NCBI GenBank assembly: GCA_023150095.1
Contig: JAKLLO010000030.1
Span: forward strand, 1-36,575
Origin: Zoogloea sp.
Lineage (GTDB): Bacteria > Pseudomonadota > Gammaproteobacteria > Burkholderiales > Rhodocyclaceae
DNA length: 36,575 nucleotides
Reading direction: 5' to 3'
Position numbers and translations under genes: made by a program. Below the pieces are notes generated by a model, which saw only the letters and a list, made by a program, of their open reading frames with translations, ran no database searches and was not told the origin of the DNA. Shown here piece after piece: positions 28,867 to 36,575 of the stretch; the first letter of the stretch is position 1; the number at the start of each line of letters is the position of its first letter.

Positions 28867-30411
28867 ATGCTGGATGCCGACCTCAAGAACCAGTTGCAAG
28901 CCTATCTGACCAGGGTGAGCCGCCCGGTGGAGATCGTCGCGTCCCTCGATGACAGCGACACCGCCCGCCAGATGCGCGAACTGCTGCAGGAGATCGCCAG
29001 CCTGTCGCCGCTGGTCAGCCTCGTCGAACGCGACGACGGCGCCGAGCGCAAGCCCTCCTTCCGCATCACCCGCCCGGGCGAGCCGATCGGCATCCGCTTT
29101 GCGGCGATTCCCCTGGGCCACGAATTCACCTCGCTGGTGCTGGCCCTGCTGCAGGTGGGCGGCCATCCGCCCAAGGTGAGTGACGAGGTGCTCGCGCAGA
29201 TCCGCGACCTGGACGGCGAATACAACTTCGTCACCTACATTTCGCTCTCGTGCCAGAACTGCCCGGAGGTGGTGCAATCCCTCAACCTGATGGCGCTGGT
29301 CAATCCGAAGATCCGCCATGAGACGGTGGATGGCGCGCTGTTCCAGGATGAAGTCACTCGCCTGCAGATCATGGCGGTGCCGACCATCCTCCTCAACGGC
29401 CAGGAGTTCGGCCAGGGCCGGATGGAACTCGAGCAGATCCTCGCCAAGGTCGACGCCGGCGCCGAAGTCCGCGCTGCCGCCAAGATCGCCGCCAAGGAGG
29501 CCTTCGACGTGCTGGTAGTGGGCGGCGGGCCGGCCGGCGCGGCGGCTGCCGTCTACGCGGGACGCAAGGGCATTCGCACCGGCGTGGTCACCGAGCGCTT
29601 CGGCGGTCAGGTGCTGGACACCCTGGCCATCGAGAACTTCATCTCGGTGAAGGAAACCGAAGGCCCGCGCCTTGCCGCGGCGCTGGAAGAGCACGTCAAA
29701 CAGTACGCCGTGGACATCATGAACCTGCAGCGCGCCGAGGCCCTGGTGCCGGGCGAGCTGATCGAGGTGAAGCTGGCCAGCGGCGCGAGCCTCAAGTCGA
29801 AAACGGTGATCCTCTCCACCGGCGCCCGCTGGCGCGACATGAACGTGCCCGGCGAGACCGAGTACCGCACCAAGGGCGTGACCTACTGCCCCCACTGCGA
29901 CGGCCCGCTGTTCAAGGGCAAGCCGGTGGCGGTGATCGGTGGCGGCAACTCGGGCGTCGAAGCGGCCATCGATCTGGCCGGCGTGGTGGCGCATGTGACG
30001 CTGCTGGAGTTCGACAGCAAGCTGCGCGCCGACGCGGTGCTGGTGAAGAAGCTCGAGAGCCTGCCCAACGTGAAGATCATCGTGAACGCCCAGACCACCG
30101 AGGTAAATGGCGACGGCCAGAAGGTGACCGGCCTCACTTACAAGGATCGCGTCTCCGGCGAGATGCATCAGGTTCTGCTTGCCGGCATCTTCGTGCAGAT
30201 CGGCCTGCTGCCCAACACCCAGTGGCTGAAGGGCACGATCGAGCTGTCGCCGCGGGGCGAGATCATCGTCGATGACCACGGCCGCACCTCGGTGCCGGGC
30301 GTGTTTGCTGCCGGTGACGTGACGACGGTGCCCTACAAGCAGATCATCATCGCGATGGGTGAGGGCGCCAAGGCGTCGTTGTCGGCCTTCGATCACCTGA
30401 TCCGCAACTGA
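28867..30411 (+). CDS. ahpF: Alkyl hydroperoxide reductase subunit F
   Basis: A 514-residue flavoprotein that passes electrons from NADH through FAD and two disulfides to AhpC. It has the N-terminal double thioredoxin fold with SCQNC (C129, C132), FAD-binding [19 protein letters not shown] (about 217-235), the thioredoxin-reductase-type YCPHCDG (C341, C344) and the NADH-binding [12 protein letters not shown]. Length matches the family. The ATG has AGGA upstream. It lies 103 bases after ahpC, across a terminator hairpin, and ends before a strong terminator. Confidence 0.97.
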   Translation: MLDADLKNQLQAYLTRVSRPVEIVASLDDSDTARQMRELLQEIASLSPLVSLVERDDGAERKPSFRITRPGEPIGIRFAAIPLGHEFTSLVLALLQVGGHPPKVSDEVLAQIRDLDGEYNFVTYISLSCQNCPEVVQSLNLMALVNPKIRHETVDGALFQDEVTRLQIMAVPTILLNGQEFGQGRMELEQILAKVDAGAEVRAAAKIAAKEAFDVLVVGGGPAGAAAAVYAGRKGIRTGVVTERFGGQVLDTLAIENFISVKETEGPRLAAALEEHVKQYAVDIMNLQRAEALVPGELIEVKLASGASLKSKTVILSTGARWRDMNVPGETEYRTKGVTYCPHCDGPLFKGKPVAVIGGGNSGVEAAIDLAGVVAHVTLLEFDSKLRADAVLVKKLESLPNVKIIVNAQTTEVNGDGQKVTGLTYKDRVSGEMHQVLLAGIFVQIGLLPNTQWLKGTIELSPRGEIIVDDHGRTSVPGVFAAGDVTTVPYKQIIIAMGEGAKASLSAFDHLIRN

Positions 30412-30437
30412 ACGCTGCCGGCCCGGCCGGCTGTCGC

Positions 30438-30476
30438 AAAAGGCCTCCCGGGTGTTGCCGCCCGGGAGGCCTTTTT
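30438..30476. terminator. Strong terminator after ahpF
   Basis: AAAAGGCCTCCCGGG (30438-30452) pairs with CCCGGGAGGCCTTTT (30461-30475) around an eight-base loop and continues with T. A-rich and T-rich flanks make it symmetrical. Confidence 0.92.
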
Positions 30477-30487
30477 ACATTCTCGCC

Positions 30488-30517
30488 TTGGGGGCGGCCG
30501 TCGGGGCTGACTATAGT
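30488..30517 (+). promoter_or_regulatory. Candidate promoter of the muramidase gene
   Basis: TTGGGG (30488-30493), an 18-base spacer and TATAGT (30512-30517), directly after the ahpF terminator and 35 bases before the muramidase ATG, which has a GAGAGG ribosome site. Confidence 0.45.
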
Positions 30518-30552
30518 GAGATGGCGTATCCATTCCTGTTGGGGAGAGGTTC

Positions 30553-31356
30553 ATGGCCAGTCTCACACGTGCGGTCGGGCGCGGCGCCGACAAGCCGCTC
30601 AAGCGCGAAGTCCTGCTCGTCCAGCAGCTGCTCAACCGCCATCGACCGCCGTCCCTGCCGCGGATCGCTGAAGATGGCGGCCAGGGCGATGAAACCTATG
30701 GCGCCATCGAGGAGTTCCAGCGTCGGGTGATGAAGCTCAAGAAGCCCGACGGCCGGGTGGACCCGGGCGGCAAGACATGGACGGCCCTCAACCAGCCGCC
30801 TGCGGTGGTCGTCACCCCTACGCCGCTGACCGAGCCGCCTGCCGCCCAGCCGGCAGGCGCGATGCGCATGAGTACCGCGGCCCGGGAACTGCTGCGCAAG
30901 CTCGAGAGCCTGTTCCTGTTCACCTACGACGACCAGACCGGCAAGGCGACCCACGTGTGGGTGAAGGGCGCGACGATCGGCTACGGCCACCTGATTTCCA
31001 AGGCGGAGTGGGACACTTATAAGGCCGGCATCACCGAGGCGGGCGCGAACGCGCTGCTCGACAAGGATCTGCAGCCCTTCGAGGCGGCAGTCAATTCCAC
31101 GATCACCGCGAAGCTCAGCCAGAACCAGTTCGACGCGCTGGTGATCCTCACCTTCAACATCGGCGCGGCCAATCTGGCCCGCTCGTCGGTGGCGAAGATG
31201 GTCAATGACCCCACCGCCCAGACCATGTATAAGACGCTGGAAGCCGCCTGGAAGTCCTGGAACAAGTCCCAGGGCAAGGTGATGCTGGGGCTCGAGCGGC
31301 GCCGGCAGTGCGAGTGGAACGTCTATTCCCAGGGGAAATATGAGAAGAACTGGTGA
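30553..31356 (+). CDS. GH24 (T4/lambdoid-endolysin type) muramidase with N-terminal peptidoglycan-binding domain
   Basis: A 267-residue protein without a signal peptide. Residues about 15-80 form a PG_binding_1 domain (LLVQQLLN, AIEEFQ, DGRVDPGGKTWTAL), a Pro-rich linker follows (82-102), then a GH24 lysozyme domain with the Glu...Asp...Thr pattern: E118 in KLES, D126/D127 in TYDDQTG and T141 in TIGYGH, plus LSQNQFDALVILTFNIG. It should cut the glycan strands of peptidoglycan once exported. There are no holin or phage genes next to it. The end overlaps the LprI-like gene by 17 bases. It may be a phage-derived enzyme or a secreted antibacterial effector. Confidence 0.88.
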   Translation: MASLTRAVGRGADKPLKREVLLVQQLLNRHRPPSLPRIAEDGGQGDETYGAIEEFQRRVMKLKKPDGRVDPGGKTWTALNQPPAVVVTPTPLTEPPAAQPAGAMRMSTAARELLRKLESLFLFTYDDQTGKATHVWVKGATIGYGHLISKAEWDTYKAGITEAGANALLDKDLQPFEAAVNSTITAKLSQNQFDALVILTFNIGAANLARSSVAKMVNDPTAQTMYKTLEAAWKSWNKSQGKVMLGLERRRQCEWNVYSQGKYEKNW

Positions 31357-31834
31357 GCGCTTTACGGCCCGGCTGGCCGGGTGGGTGCTGGTGCTTGCGC
31401 TGGGCCTGCCCGCCGGCGCGGCACTGGCCATCGACAACCCGGACCGGCCCGATCCGGTGGCCGAGTTTGCGTCCCGTGCGGGCGATTTTGAAACACGCAT
31501 CGCCGGCGCGGGGAATGATCGGGACGCGCTGGCGACCTACGCCCAATATGAGCAGTTTCTCGACCGGGAGTTGAACCTCGCCTACACCGCGCTGGTGCGC
31601 CAGGGGCGCGACAGCCGCCGTCAGGATCTGGTGCGCAGCCAGAAGAGCTGGCTGATCTTTCGGGACGCGGAACTGCGCTTCATCGCCAACAACTGGACGC
31701 CGCAGGATTTTGGCTCGTCGTCGGCTACGTCGCGGGCGGCGTATCGGGCGGCGTTGATCCGTGGGCGGGTCGAGACGTTGCTGGGCTATCTGCGCAGCTA
31801 TCCGCCGGGCGGGCTCGTCGCGCCGGCCCGCTGA
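31340..31834 (+). CDS. LprI/DUF1311-family secreted protein (possible lysozyme inhibitor)
   Basis: A 164-residue protein with a Sec signal peptide (about 1-30, ending AALA) and a DUF1311-like helical domain (QYEQFLDRELNLAYTALVRQ, LVRSQKSWLIFRDAE). This family includes LprI of Mycobacterium tuberculosis, described as a lysozyme inhibitor. It lacks the usual paired cysteines, so it is a divergent member. It overlaps the muramidase gene by 17 bases in another frame, so the two are made together; that favours a protective role against the muramidase in the periplasm. Its 3' end overlaps the small membrane protein gene on the other strand. Confidence 0.75.
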   Translation: MRRTGERFTARLAGWVLVLALGLPAGAALAIDNPDRPDPVAEFASRAGDFETRIAGAGNDRDALATYAQYEQFLDRELNLAYTALVRQGRDSRRQDLVRSQKSWLIFRDAELRFIANNWTPQDFGSSSATSRAAYRAALIRGRVETLLGYLRSYPPGGLVAPAR

Positions 31835-32028
31835 TCCGCTGCGGCCTGCTTCCGGCTGCGGGCAAAGCGCAGGCCGACCCCGACCACGATCATCCCCAAA
31901 AGCCCGGCGAGCAGCAGCTTGCCGAGGAGCAGCGCCATCGGCACGCCGAGGGCCGACAGCACGCCGATGCCCAGCTCAACACCCGCCATCAGCTGCGCCT
32001 TGAGCTTCTGGCGGGCGGCGCCGAACAT
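31798..32028 (-). CDS. Small membrane protein, last gene of the purine/haem operon
   Basis: A 76-residue protein with two adjacent hydrophobic stretches (about 14-35 and 36-54), a basic flank (RFARSRKQ) and a short polar tail. I do not recognise the family. The ATG at 32028 lies eight bases after the hemF stop with no strong ribosome site, so it depends on coupling to hemF. The last 37 bases overlap the LprI-like gene on the plus strand. Coding status is supported by position and hydrophobic pattern, not by homology. Confidence 0.55.
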   Translation of the reverse strand: MFGAARQKLKAQLMAGVELGIGVLSALGVPMALLLGKLLLAGLLGMIVVGVGLRFARSRKQAAADQRAGATSPPGG

Positions 32029-32036
32029 CAGCGGGA

Positions 32037-32945
32037 TCAGGCCCAGTCGCGGGGCACGAGGAAGTCGGAGTACAGCCGTGCTTCGGGGCTGCCGGCTTCC
32101 GGGTGCCAGTCGTAGCGCCACTTCACGATGGGCGGCATGGACATCAGGATGGATTCGGTGCGCCCGCCGGACTGCAGGCCGAACAGCGTGCCGCGGTCGA
32201 AGACCAGGTTGAACTCGACGTAGCGGCCACGGCGATAGGCCTGGAAGTCGCGTTCCCGCTCGCCATAGGGCGTGTCGCGGCGGCGTTCGACGATGGGGAT
32301 GTAGGCCGGCAGGAAGGCGTCGCCGACGCTGCGGGTCATGGCGAAGGCCGCGTCGAAATCCACCTTGCCGTCGGCACCGTGGTCGTCGAAGAACAGGCCG
32401 CCCACTCCGCGGGGTTCGTTGCGGTGCTTGAGGAAGAAGTAGCGGTCGCACCAGTCCTTGAGGCGCTGGTATTCGGCCTCGCCCCAGGGCAGCACGGCGG
32501 CCTTGCAGGTGGCGTGGAAGTGGCGGACGTCTTCCTCGAAGGGGTAATAGGGGGTGAGGTCCATCCCGCCGCCGAACCACCACACGTCGTCCTTGCCCGG
32601 GGCGGAGGCGATGAAGAAGCGCACGTTCATGTGCACCGTGGGGCAATACGGGTTGCGTGGGTGGAGCACCAGGGAGACGCCCATCGCCTCGTAGCTGCGG
32701 CCGGCGAGCTCGGGCCGGGCGGCGGTGGCGGAAGGCGGCAGGCCTTCGCCCATCACGTGGGAGAAGTTGCAGCCGCCGCGCTCGAAGAAGTTGCCTTCCT
32801 CGATCAGGCGGGTGAGGCCGCCGCCGCCGGCGGGGCGGGTCCAGCTGTCGGTGACGAAGGGCTTGCCGTCGAAGGCTTCGAGGGCGGCGACGATGCGGGC
32901 CTGAAGGTCGAGGAGATAGGCTTTGACAGCGGCGCGGTCAGGCAT
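32037..32945 (-). CDS. hemF: Oxygen-dependent coproporphyrinogen III oxidase
   Basis: A 302-residue enzyme of usual length that decarboxylates coproporphyrinogen III to protoporphyrinogen IX with O2. Conserved blocks: [78 protein letters not shown] and [18 protein letters not shown]. It needs oxygen, so the organism has an aerobic haem route. It follows the tautomerase gene by 48 bases, with a terminator hairpin between, in the dusB-fis-purH-purD unit. Confidence 0.97.
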   Translation of the reverse strand: MPDRAAVKAYLLDLQARIVAALEAFDGKPFVTDSWTRPAGGGGLTRLIEEGNFFERGGCNFSHVMGEGLPPSATAARPELAGRSYEAMGVSLVLHPRNPYCPTVHMNVRFFIASAPGKDDVWWFGGGMDLTPYYPFEEDVRHFHATCKAAVLPWGEAEYQRLKDWCDRYFFLKHRNEPRGVGGLFFDDHGADGKVDFDAAFAMTRSVGDAFLPAYIPIVERRRDTPYGERERDFQAYRRGRYVEFNLVFDRGTLFGLQSGGRTESILMSMPPIVKWRYDWHPEAGSPEARLYSDFLVPRDWA

Positions 32946-32964
32946 GGGTGGGCTCCGGGGATGG

Positions 32965-32985
32965 AAAAAACCGGCCAGCGGCCGG
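32965..32985 (-). terminator. Terminator upstream of hemF
   Basis: On the minus strand CCGGCC-GCT-GGCCGG is followed by six T residues (32965-32970), between the tautomerase stop and the hemF ATG. It may end or attenuate the pur transcript, so hemF would depend on read-through. Confidence 0.7.
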
Positions 32986-32993
32986 CGGATGAA

Positions 32994-33359
32994 TCAGGCG
33001 CCGGGAATGAGGCGCTTCGAGTAGGTGTCGCGTTCCATGTCGCGGGCTTCGGAGGTGATCTGAACCACCTGCGGGCCGGGTGCGACGAGGGGGGTGATGG
33101 CGTCCACCAGGGCAGCGGTGAGGCGCTGTTTGGTGGCGTTGTCGCGGCCGGAGAGCAGGGCCAGCCCGGCGTGGATGAAGCCGTGGTCGGCGCCGCTGCC
33201 AACCCGGAAATGCTCGACCGGCATCAGGCGGGCCTTGATGGCGTCGGCCGGGGCGAACACGCCGCTGGCCACCAGCGCATCGGTGGTGGCTGCCAGCAAC
33301 GCGACCGGGTCGAACCGGCCGGCGATGTTGATGCTGTACTCGATGCGAAGGTGGGGCAT
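32994..33359 (-). CDS. 5-carboxymethyl-2-hydroxymuconate isomerase-like tautomerase
   Basis: A 121-residue protein of the CHMI (HpaF-type) branch of the tautomerase superfamily, with the catalytic proline directly after the initiator methionine (MPHLRIEYS) and LLALLSGRD-like middle and ...FVHAGL/HGFIHAGL motif as in the family. Known members isomerise an intermediate of homoprotocatechuate breakdown, but no other gene of that pathway lies here, so the real substrate is open. The ATG is three bases after the purD stop. It is inserted between purD and hemF. Confidence 0.82.
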   Translation of the reverse strand: MPHLRIEYSINIAGRFDPVALLAATTDALVASGVFAPADAIKARLMPVEHFRVGSGADHGFIHAGLALLSGRDNATKQRLTAALVDAITPLVAPGPQVVQITSEARDMERDTYSKRLIPGA

Positions 33360-33362
33360 GGC

Positions 33363-34652
33363 TCAGCCCTTGCGGGCGACGGCGCGGTAGCCGATGTCGC
33401 GGCGGCACTGCATGCCGTCGAAGTGGATCTGATCGAGCTGCTCGTAGGCGCGCTTCTGGGCGCTACGCACGTTGTCGCCCAAGGCGGTGACGCACAGCAC
33501 GCGGCCACCGCTCGTGACGATCTGACCGTCCTTCTCGGTGGTGCCGGCGTGGAAGACGTGCACGTCTTCCGGGGCGCTGGCGGGCAGGCCGTGGATGGCG
33601 TCGCCCTTGCGGGGGCTGTCCGGGTAGCCGGCGGCGGCCATCACCACGCCCAGGGCGAAGCGGCGGTCCCATTCGGCTTCGATCTTGTCGAGCTTGCCGG
33701 CGATGGCGGCTTCGACGAGATCGACCAGATCGGTCTTGAGCCGCATCATGATCGGCTGGGTTTCCGGGTCGCCCATGCGGCAGTTGAACTCGACGACGCG
33801 GGGCGCGCCCTTGGCGTCGATCATCAGGCCGGCGTACAGGAAGCCGGTGTAGGGCAGCCCTTCGGCGGCCATGCCGGCGAGGGTCGGCATGATGATCTCG
33901 CGCATGGCGCGGGCGTGGACTTCGGGCGTGACCACCGGGGCGGGCGAGTAGGCGCCCATGCCGCCGGTGTTGGGGCCCTGGTCGGCGTCGCGCAGGCGCT
34001 TGTGATCCTGGGAGGTGGCCAGCGGCAGGGCGTGACGGCCGTCGGCCATCACGATGAAGCTGGCTTCCTCGCCGTCCATGAACTCCTCGATCACCACCCG
34101 CGGGCCGCGCTCGTCGTACTGCACGCCCAGCGTGTTGTGGGTGAGCATGGCGTCGATGGCTTCGTGGGCTTCGTCGGGGGTCATCGCCACGACCACGCCC
34201 TTGCCGGCGGCGAGGCCGTCGGCCTTGATGACGATCGGCGCACCTTCGGCGTCCACGTAGGCGTGGGCGGCGGCGGAGTCGGAGAAGGTCTGGTACTTGG
34301 CCGTCGGGATCTTGTGGCGGATCAGGAACTGCTTGGCGAAGTCCTTGGAGCTCTCGAGCTGGGCTGCGAGCTTGGTGGGCCCGAAGATCAGCAGCCCGGC
34401 GGCGCGGAAGGCATCCACCACGCCGGCGGCCAGCGGTGCTTCGGGGCCGACGACGGTGAGGCCGATCTGCTCGCGGCGGACGAGCTCGATGAGCTCGGGG
34501 ATGGCGGTGACGGCGACGTTCTCGATGCCGGGCTCACGGGCGGTGCCCGGGTTGCCCGGGGCTACCAGCACCTTCTGCACGCGCGGCGAACGGGAGAGTT
34601 TCCAGGCCAGCGCGTGTTCGCGTCCGCCGGAGCCGATGACGAGGATCTTCAT
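33363..34652 (-). CDS. purD: Phosphoribosylamine-glycine ligase (GAR synthetase)
   Basis: A 429-residue ATP-grasp enzyme of standard length, the second step of de novo purine synthesis. Marks: MKILVIGSGGREHALAW, VAPGNPGT, VGPEAPLAAG, ATP-grasp KADGLAAGKGVVVA, and metal-binding VVEFNCRMGDPETQ. It starts 13 bases after purH in the same operon, and is followed at three bases by the tautomerase. Confidence 0.97.
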   Translation of the reverse strand: MKILVIGSGGREHALAWKLSRSPRVQKVLVAPGNPGTAREPGIENVAVTAIPELIELVRREQIGLTVVGPEAPLAAGVVDAFRAAGLLIFGPTKLAAQLESSKDFAKQFLIRHKIPTAKYQTFSDSAAAHAYVDAEGAPIVIKADGLAAGKGVVVAMTPDEAHEAIDAMLTHNTLGVQYDERGPRVVIEEFMDGEEASFIVMADGRHALPLATSQDHKRLRDADQGPNTGGMGAYSPAPVVTPEVHARAMREIIMPTLAGMAAEGLPYTGFLYAGLMIDAKGAPRVVEFNCRMGDPETQPIMMRLKTDLVDLVEAAIAGKLDKIEAEWDRRFALGVVMAAAGYPDSPRKGDAIHGLPASAPEDVHVFHAGTTEKDGQIVTSGGRVLCVTALGDNVRSAQKRAYEQLDQIHFDGMQCRRDIGYRAVARKG

Positions 34653-34665
34653 GGGGGTGTCCGGA

Positions 34666-36234
34666 TCAGTGACGGAAGTGGCGGAAGCCGGTGAGGACCA
34701 TCGCGATGCCCTGCTCGTCGGCGGCGGCGATCACTTCGGCGTCGCGCACCGAGCCACCCGGCTGGATGACGGCGGTGGCGCCGGCCTGGGCCAGCACGTC
34801 GAGGCCGTCACGGAACGGGAAGAAGGCATCCGACGCCACCACGCAGCCCGGGATCACCAGGCCGGCGTTCTCGGCCTTGATCTTGGCGATGCGGGCGGAA
34901 TCCACGCGGCTCATCTGGCCGGCGCCGACGCCGATGGTCATGCCGTCCTTGCAGTAGACGATGGCGTTGGACTTGACGTACTTGGCCACGCGCCAGGCGA
35001 ACAGCAGGTCGCCGAGCTCCTGCTCGGTGGGGGCGCGCTTGGTGACGACCTTCAGATCCGCTGCGGTGATCGGGGCGAAGTCGGCGCTCTGCACCAGCAG
35101 GCCGCCGCCGACGCGCTTGTAGTCGGGCTGGCGGACGGTGCCCAGCGGATTGACCAGCACGCGGACGTTCTGCTTGGCCTTGAGGAGTTCGAGGGCTTCG
35201 TCGGTGTAGGCGGGGGCGATCAGCACTTCGAGGAACTGAGCGCTGACGGCTTCGGCAGCGGCGCGGTCGACGGTGGTGTTGAAGGCGATGATGCCGCCGA
35301 AGGCCGAGGTGGGATCGGTGGAGAAGGCCTTCTTGTAGGCTTCCAGCGGGCTGGCGGCAACGGCCACGCCACACGGATTGGCGTGCTTGACGATCACGCA
35401 CGCGACGCCATCAAAAGCCTTGACGCATTCCCAGGCGGCGTCGGAGTCGGCGATGTTGTTGTACGACAGCTCCTTGCCTTGCAGCTGGGTGTAGGCGGCG
35501 ATGGCGCCGGCCTGGGGCTCGGACTCGCGGTAGAAGGCGGCGGTCTGGTGGGGGTTCTCGCCGTAGCGCAGATCCTGCACCTTGTCGAAGGCCAACTGGA
35601 AGCGCTCCGGGTAGGCCATCTTGCTGCCGTCGTCGGCGAGGGCGGTGAGGTGGTTGGAGATGGCCGAGTCGTAGCGGGCGGTGTGGGTGAAGGCCTTGCG
35701 GGCGAGGTCGAAGCGGGTCTTGTAGCTGAGCGCGCCGCCATTGGCCTTGAGCTCGGCGACGATGCCGGCGTAGTCGACCGGGTCGGTCACGATGCCGACG
35801 CCGCCGGCTTCATTGCCGTGGTTCTTGGCCGCGGCGCGGACCATGGTCGGGCCGCCGATGTCGATGTTCTCGATGGCGTCTTCGAGGCTGCAGTCGGGCT
35901 TGGCGACGGTGGCCTGGAACGGGTAGAGGTTGACCACCACGAGGTCGATGCGCGGGATGCTGTGCTCTTCGAGCTTGGCCAGGTGCTCCGGCAGGTCGCG
36001 ACGGGCGAGGATGCCGCCGTGCACCTTCGGGTGCAGGGTCTTCACGCGGCCGTCGAGCATCTCGGGGAAGCCGGTGTAGTCGGACACGTCGGTGACCGGC
36101 AGGCCGGCGTCGCGCAGGGACTTGGCGGTGCCGCCAGTGGACAGCAGCTTGATGCCGAGAGCGGACAGTTCGCGGGCGAATTCGATGACGCCGGTCTTGT
36201 CGGAGACGCTGAGCAGGGCTTGGGTGACTTTCAT
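34666..36234 (-). CDS. purH: Bifunctional AICAR transformylase/IMP cyclohydrolase
   Basis: A 522-residue protein with the N-terminal IMP cyclohydrolase (MGS-like) domain ([40 protein letters not shown]) and the C-terminal AICAR formyltransferase domain ([57 protein letters not shown]). It performs the last two steps of purine synthesis. It follows fis by 55 bases and precedes purD by 13. Confidence 0.97.
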   Translation of the reverse strand: MKVTQALLSVSDKTGVIEFARELSALGIKLLSTGGTAKSLRDAGLPVTDVSDYTGFPEMLDGRVKTLHPKVHGGILARRDLPEHLAKLEEHSIPRIDLVVVNLYPFQATVAKPDCSLEDAIENIDIGGPTMVRAAAKNHGNEAGGVGIVTDPVDYAGIVAELKANGGALSYKTRFDLARKAFTHTARYDSAISNHLTALADDGSKMAYPERFQLAFDKVQDLRYGENPHQTAAFYRESEPQAGAIAAYTQLQGKELSYNNIADSDAAWECVKAFDGVACVIVKHANPCGVAVAASPLEAYKKAFSTDPTSAFGGIIAFNTTVDRAAAEAVSAQFLEVLIAPAYTDEALELLKAKQNVRVLVNPLGTVRQPDYKRVGGGLLVQSADFAPITAADLKVVTKRAPTEQELGDLLFAWRVAKYVKSNAIVYCKDGMTIGVGAGQMSRVDSARIAKIKAENAGLVIPGCVVASDAFFPFRDGLDVLAQAGATAVIQPGGSVRDAEVIAAADEQGIAMVLTGFRHFRH

Positions 36235-36289
36235 GGGGTGTTCTCTGGATGGCCGCGGAGGATGCGGCTCGAAAATGACGGAAAGGCGA

Positions 36290-36529
36290 TTACAGGAGTT
36301 CGTGCTCGGACAGCTTGCGCCGCAGGGTGTTGCGGTTGATGCCGAGCATCTCTGCGCAGAGGGTCTGGTTGCCGCCGGCCTGCTTGAGGACGAACTCGAG
36401 CATCGGGCGTTCGACGTTCTTGATCACCATCTCGTAGAGGGCGTTGGGCTTCTCGCCGTCGAGATCGCGGAAGTAGGTGTCGAGGGCGCGGCAGACAGAT
36501 TCCGCGATGTCATTGCTGGTGCTGCTCAT
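36290..36529 (-). CDS. fis: Fis family nucleoid-associated regulator
   Basis: A 79-residue protein, shorter than the 98-residue E. coli Fis but typical for betaproteobacteria. The C-terminal helix-turn-helix is complete ([25 protein letters not shown]). It bends DNA and adjusts transcription with growth. The ATG overlaps the stop of the upstream gene as ATGA, a translational coupling consistent with a dusB-fis operon. Confidence 0.95.
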   Translation of the reverse strand: MSSTSNDIAESVCRALDTYFRDLDGEKPNALYEMVIKNVERPMLEFVLKQAGGNQTLCAEMLGINRNTLRRKLSEHELL

Positions 36530-36575
36530 GCTGCAAGCTCCTGAGGGAATTCTTCTTCGGTATAAACCAGGCGGC
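36526..36575 (-). CDS. dusB: 3' end of the gene upstream of fis (probably dusB)
   Basis: Only the last 15 sense codons are in the window (ending [15 protein letters not shown]), with TGA overlapping the fis ATG. The position just upstream of fis is that of tRNA-dihydrouridine synthase B in many proteobacteria; the fragment itself is too short to identify, so the name rests on gene order. Confidence 0.45.
   Translation of the reverse strand, partial: RLVYTEEEFPQELAA

Noticed and set aside
32103-34694. An 863-codon plus-strand open frame opposite hemF, the tautomerase gene and purD
   Set aside because: It is antisense to well-recognised genes and has Gly/Val/Ala/His-rich composition typical of GC-rich shadow frames.
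34297-36339. A 680-codon plus-strand open frame opposite purD and purH
   Set aside because: Antisense shadow with no recognisable domain.

Overview
The window looks like a chromosomal segment of a GC-rich betaproteobacterium, most likely Rhodocyclales (Azoarcus/Thauera/Zoogloea-like). This is inferred from the gene set (dusB-fis-purH-purD, argH/algZR, hemCDXY, ppc), one PEP-CTERM surface protein and very GC-rich codon use. I could run no database search. Coding density is high, there is no non-coding gap over 300 bases, and I saw no tRNA, rRNA, CRISPR array, transposase or prophage block.

Layout. 1-409: grxD (CGFS monothiol glutaredoxin) ends in a perfect bidirectional terminator. 392-3339 (minus): a tight four-gene operon with a secreted RR-leader protein, a PqqD-like/RRE protein, an HPr-kinase-related kinase and an NTP_transf_5 nucleotidyltransferase. 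This is the most interesting unit in the window. The same three enzyme types (RRE, HprK-like kinase, nucleotidyltransferase) occur as tailoring enzymes in some lasso-peptide clusters, but here there is no macrocyclase and the fourth gene is a candidate protein substrate. 3592-6346 (minus): argH followed by a Ser/Thr kinase with a cyclic-nucleotide-binding domain. 6431-8229 (plus): an AlgZ/AlgR-type two-component pair.

8332-20941 is accessory: an acyltransferase, ygiQ (with a REP-like palindrome inside its reading frame), a translationally coupled surface-glycan gene set (LMW-PTP-like protein, polysaccharide deacetylase, GtrA, GtrB-like glycosyltransferase, GT-C-like membrane protein, ATP-grasp ligase) closed by a strong terminator, a PEP-CTERM protein, a stand-alone CsoSCA-like carbonic anhydrase and a PPK2. 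It separates algZR from hemC, which are adjacent in Pseudomonas.

21028-27970: ppc (minus) diverges from hemC-hemD-hemX-hemY (plus). 28200-30411: ahpC and ahpF, with a sigma-70 promoter abutted by an OxyR-like operator. 30553-31834: a cytoplasm-type muramidase overlapping an LprI-like (lysozyme-inhibitor family) secreted protein, a possible effector/immunity pair. 31798-36575 (minus): dusB (3' end)-fis-purH-purD-tautomerase-hemF-small membrane protein, a housekeeping purine/heme operon.

The core genes serve redox homeostasis (grxD, ahpCF), tetrapyrrole synthesis (hemCDXY, hemF), purine and arginine synthesis and anaplerosis (ppc, perhaps fed with bicarbonate by the nearby carbonic anhydrase). 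The accessory genes point to cell-surface construction and to at least one uncharacterised protein-modification system.
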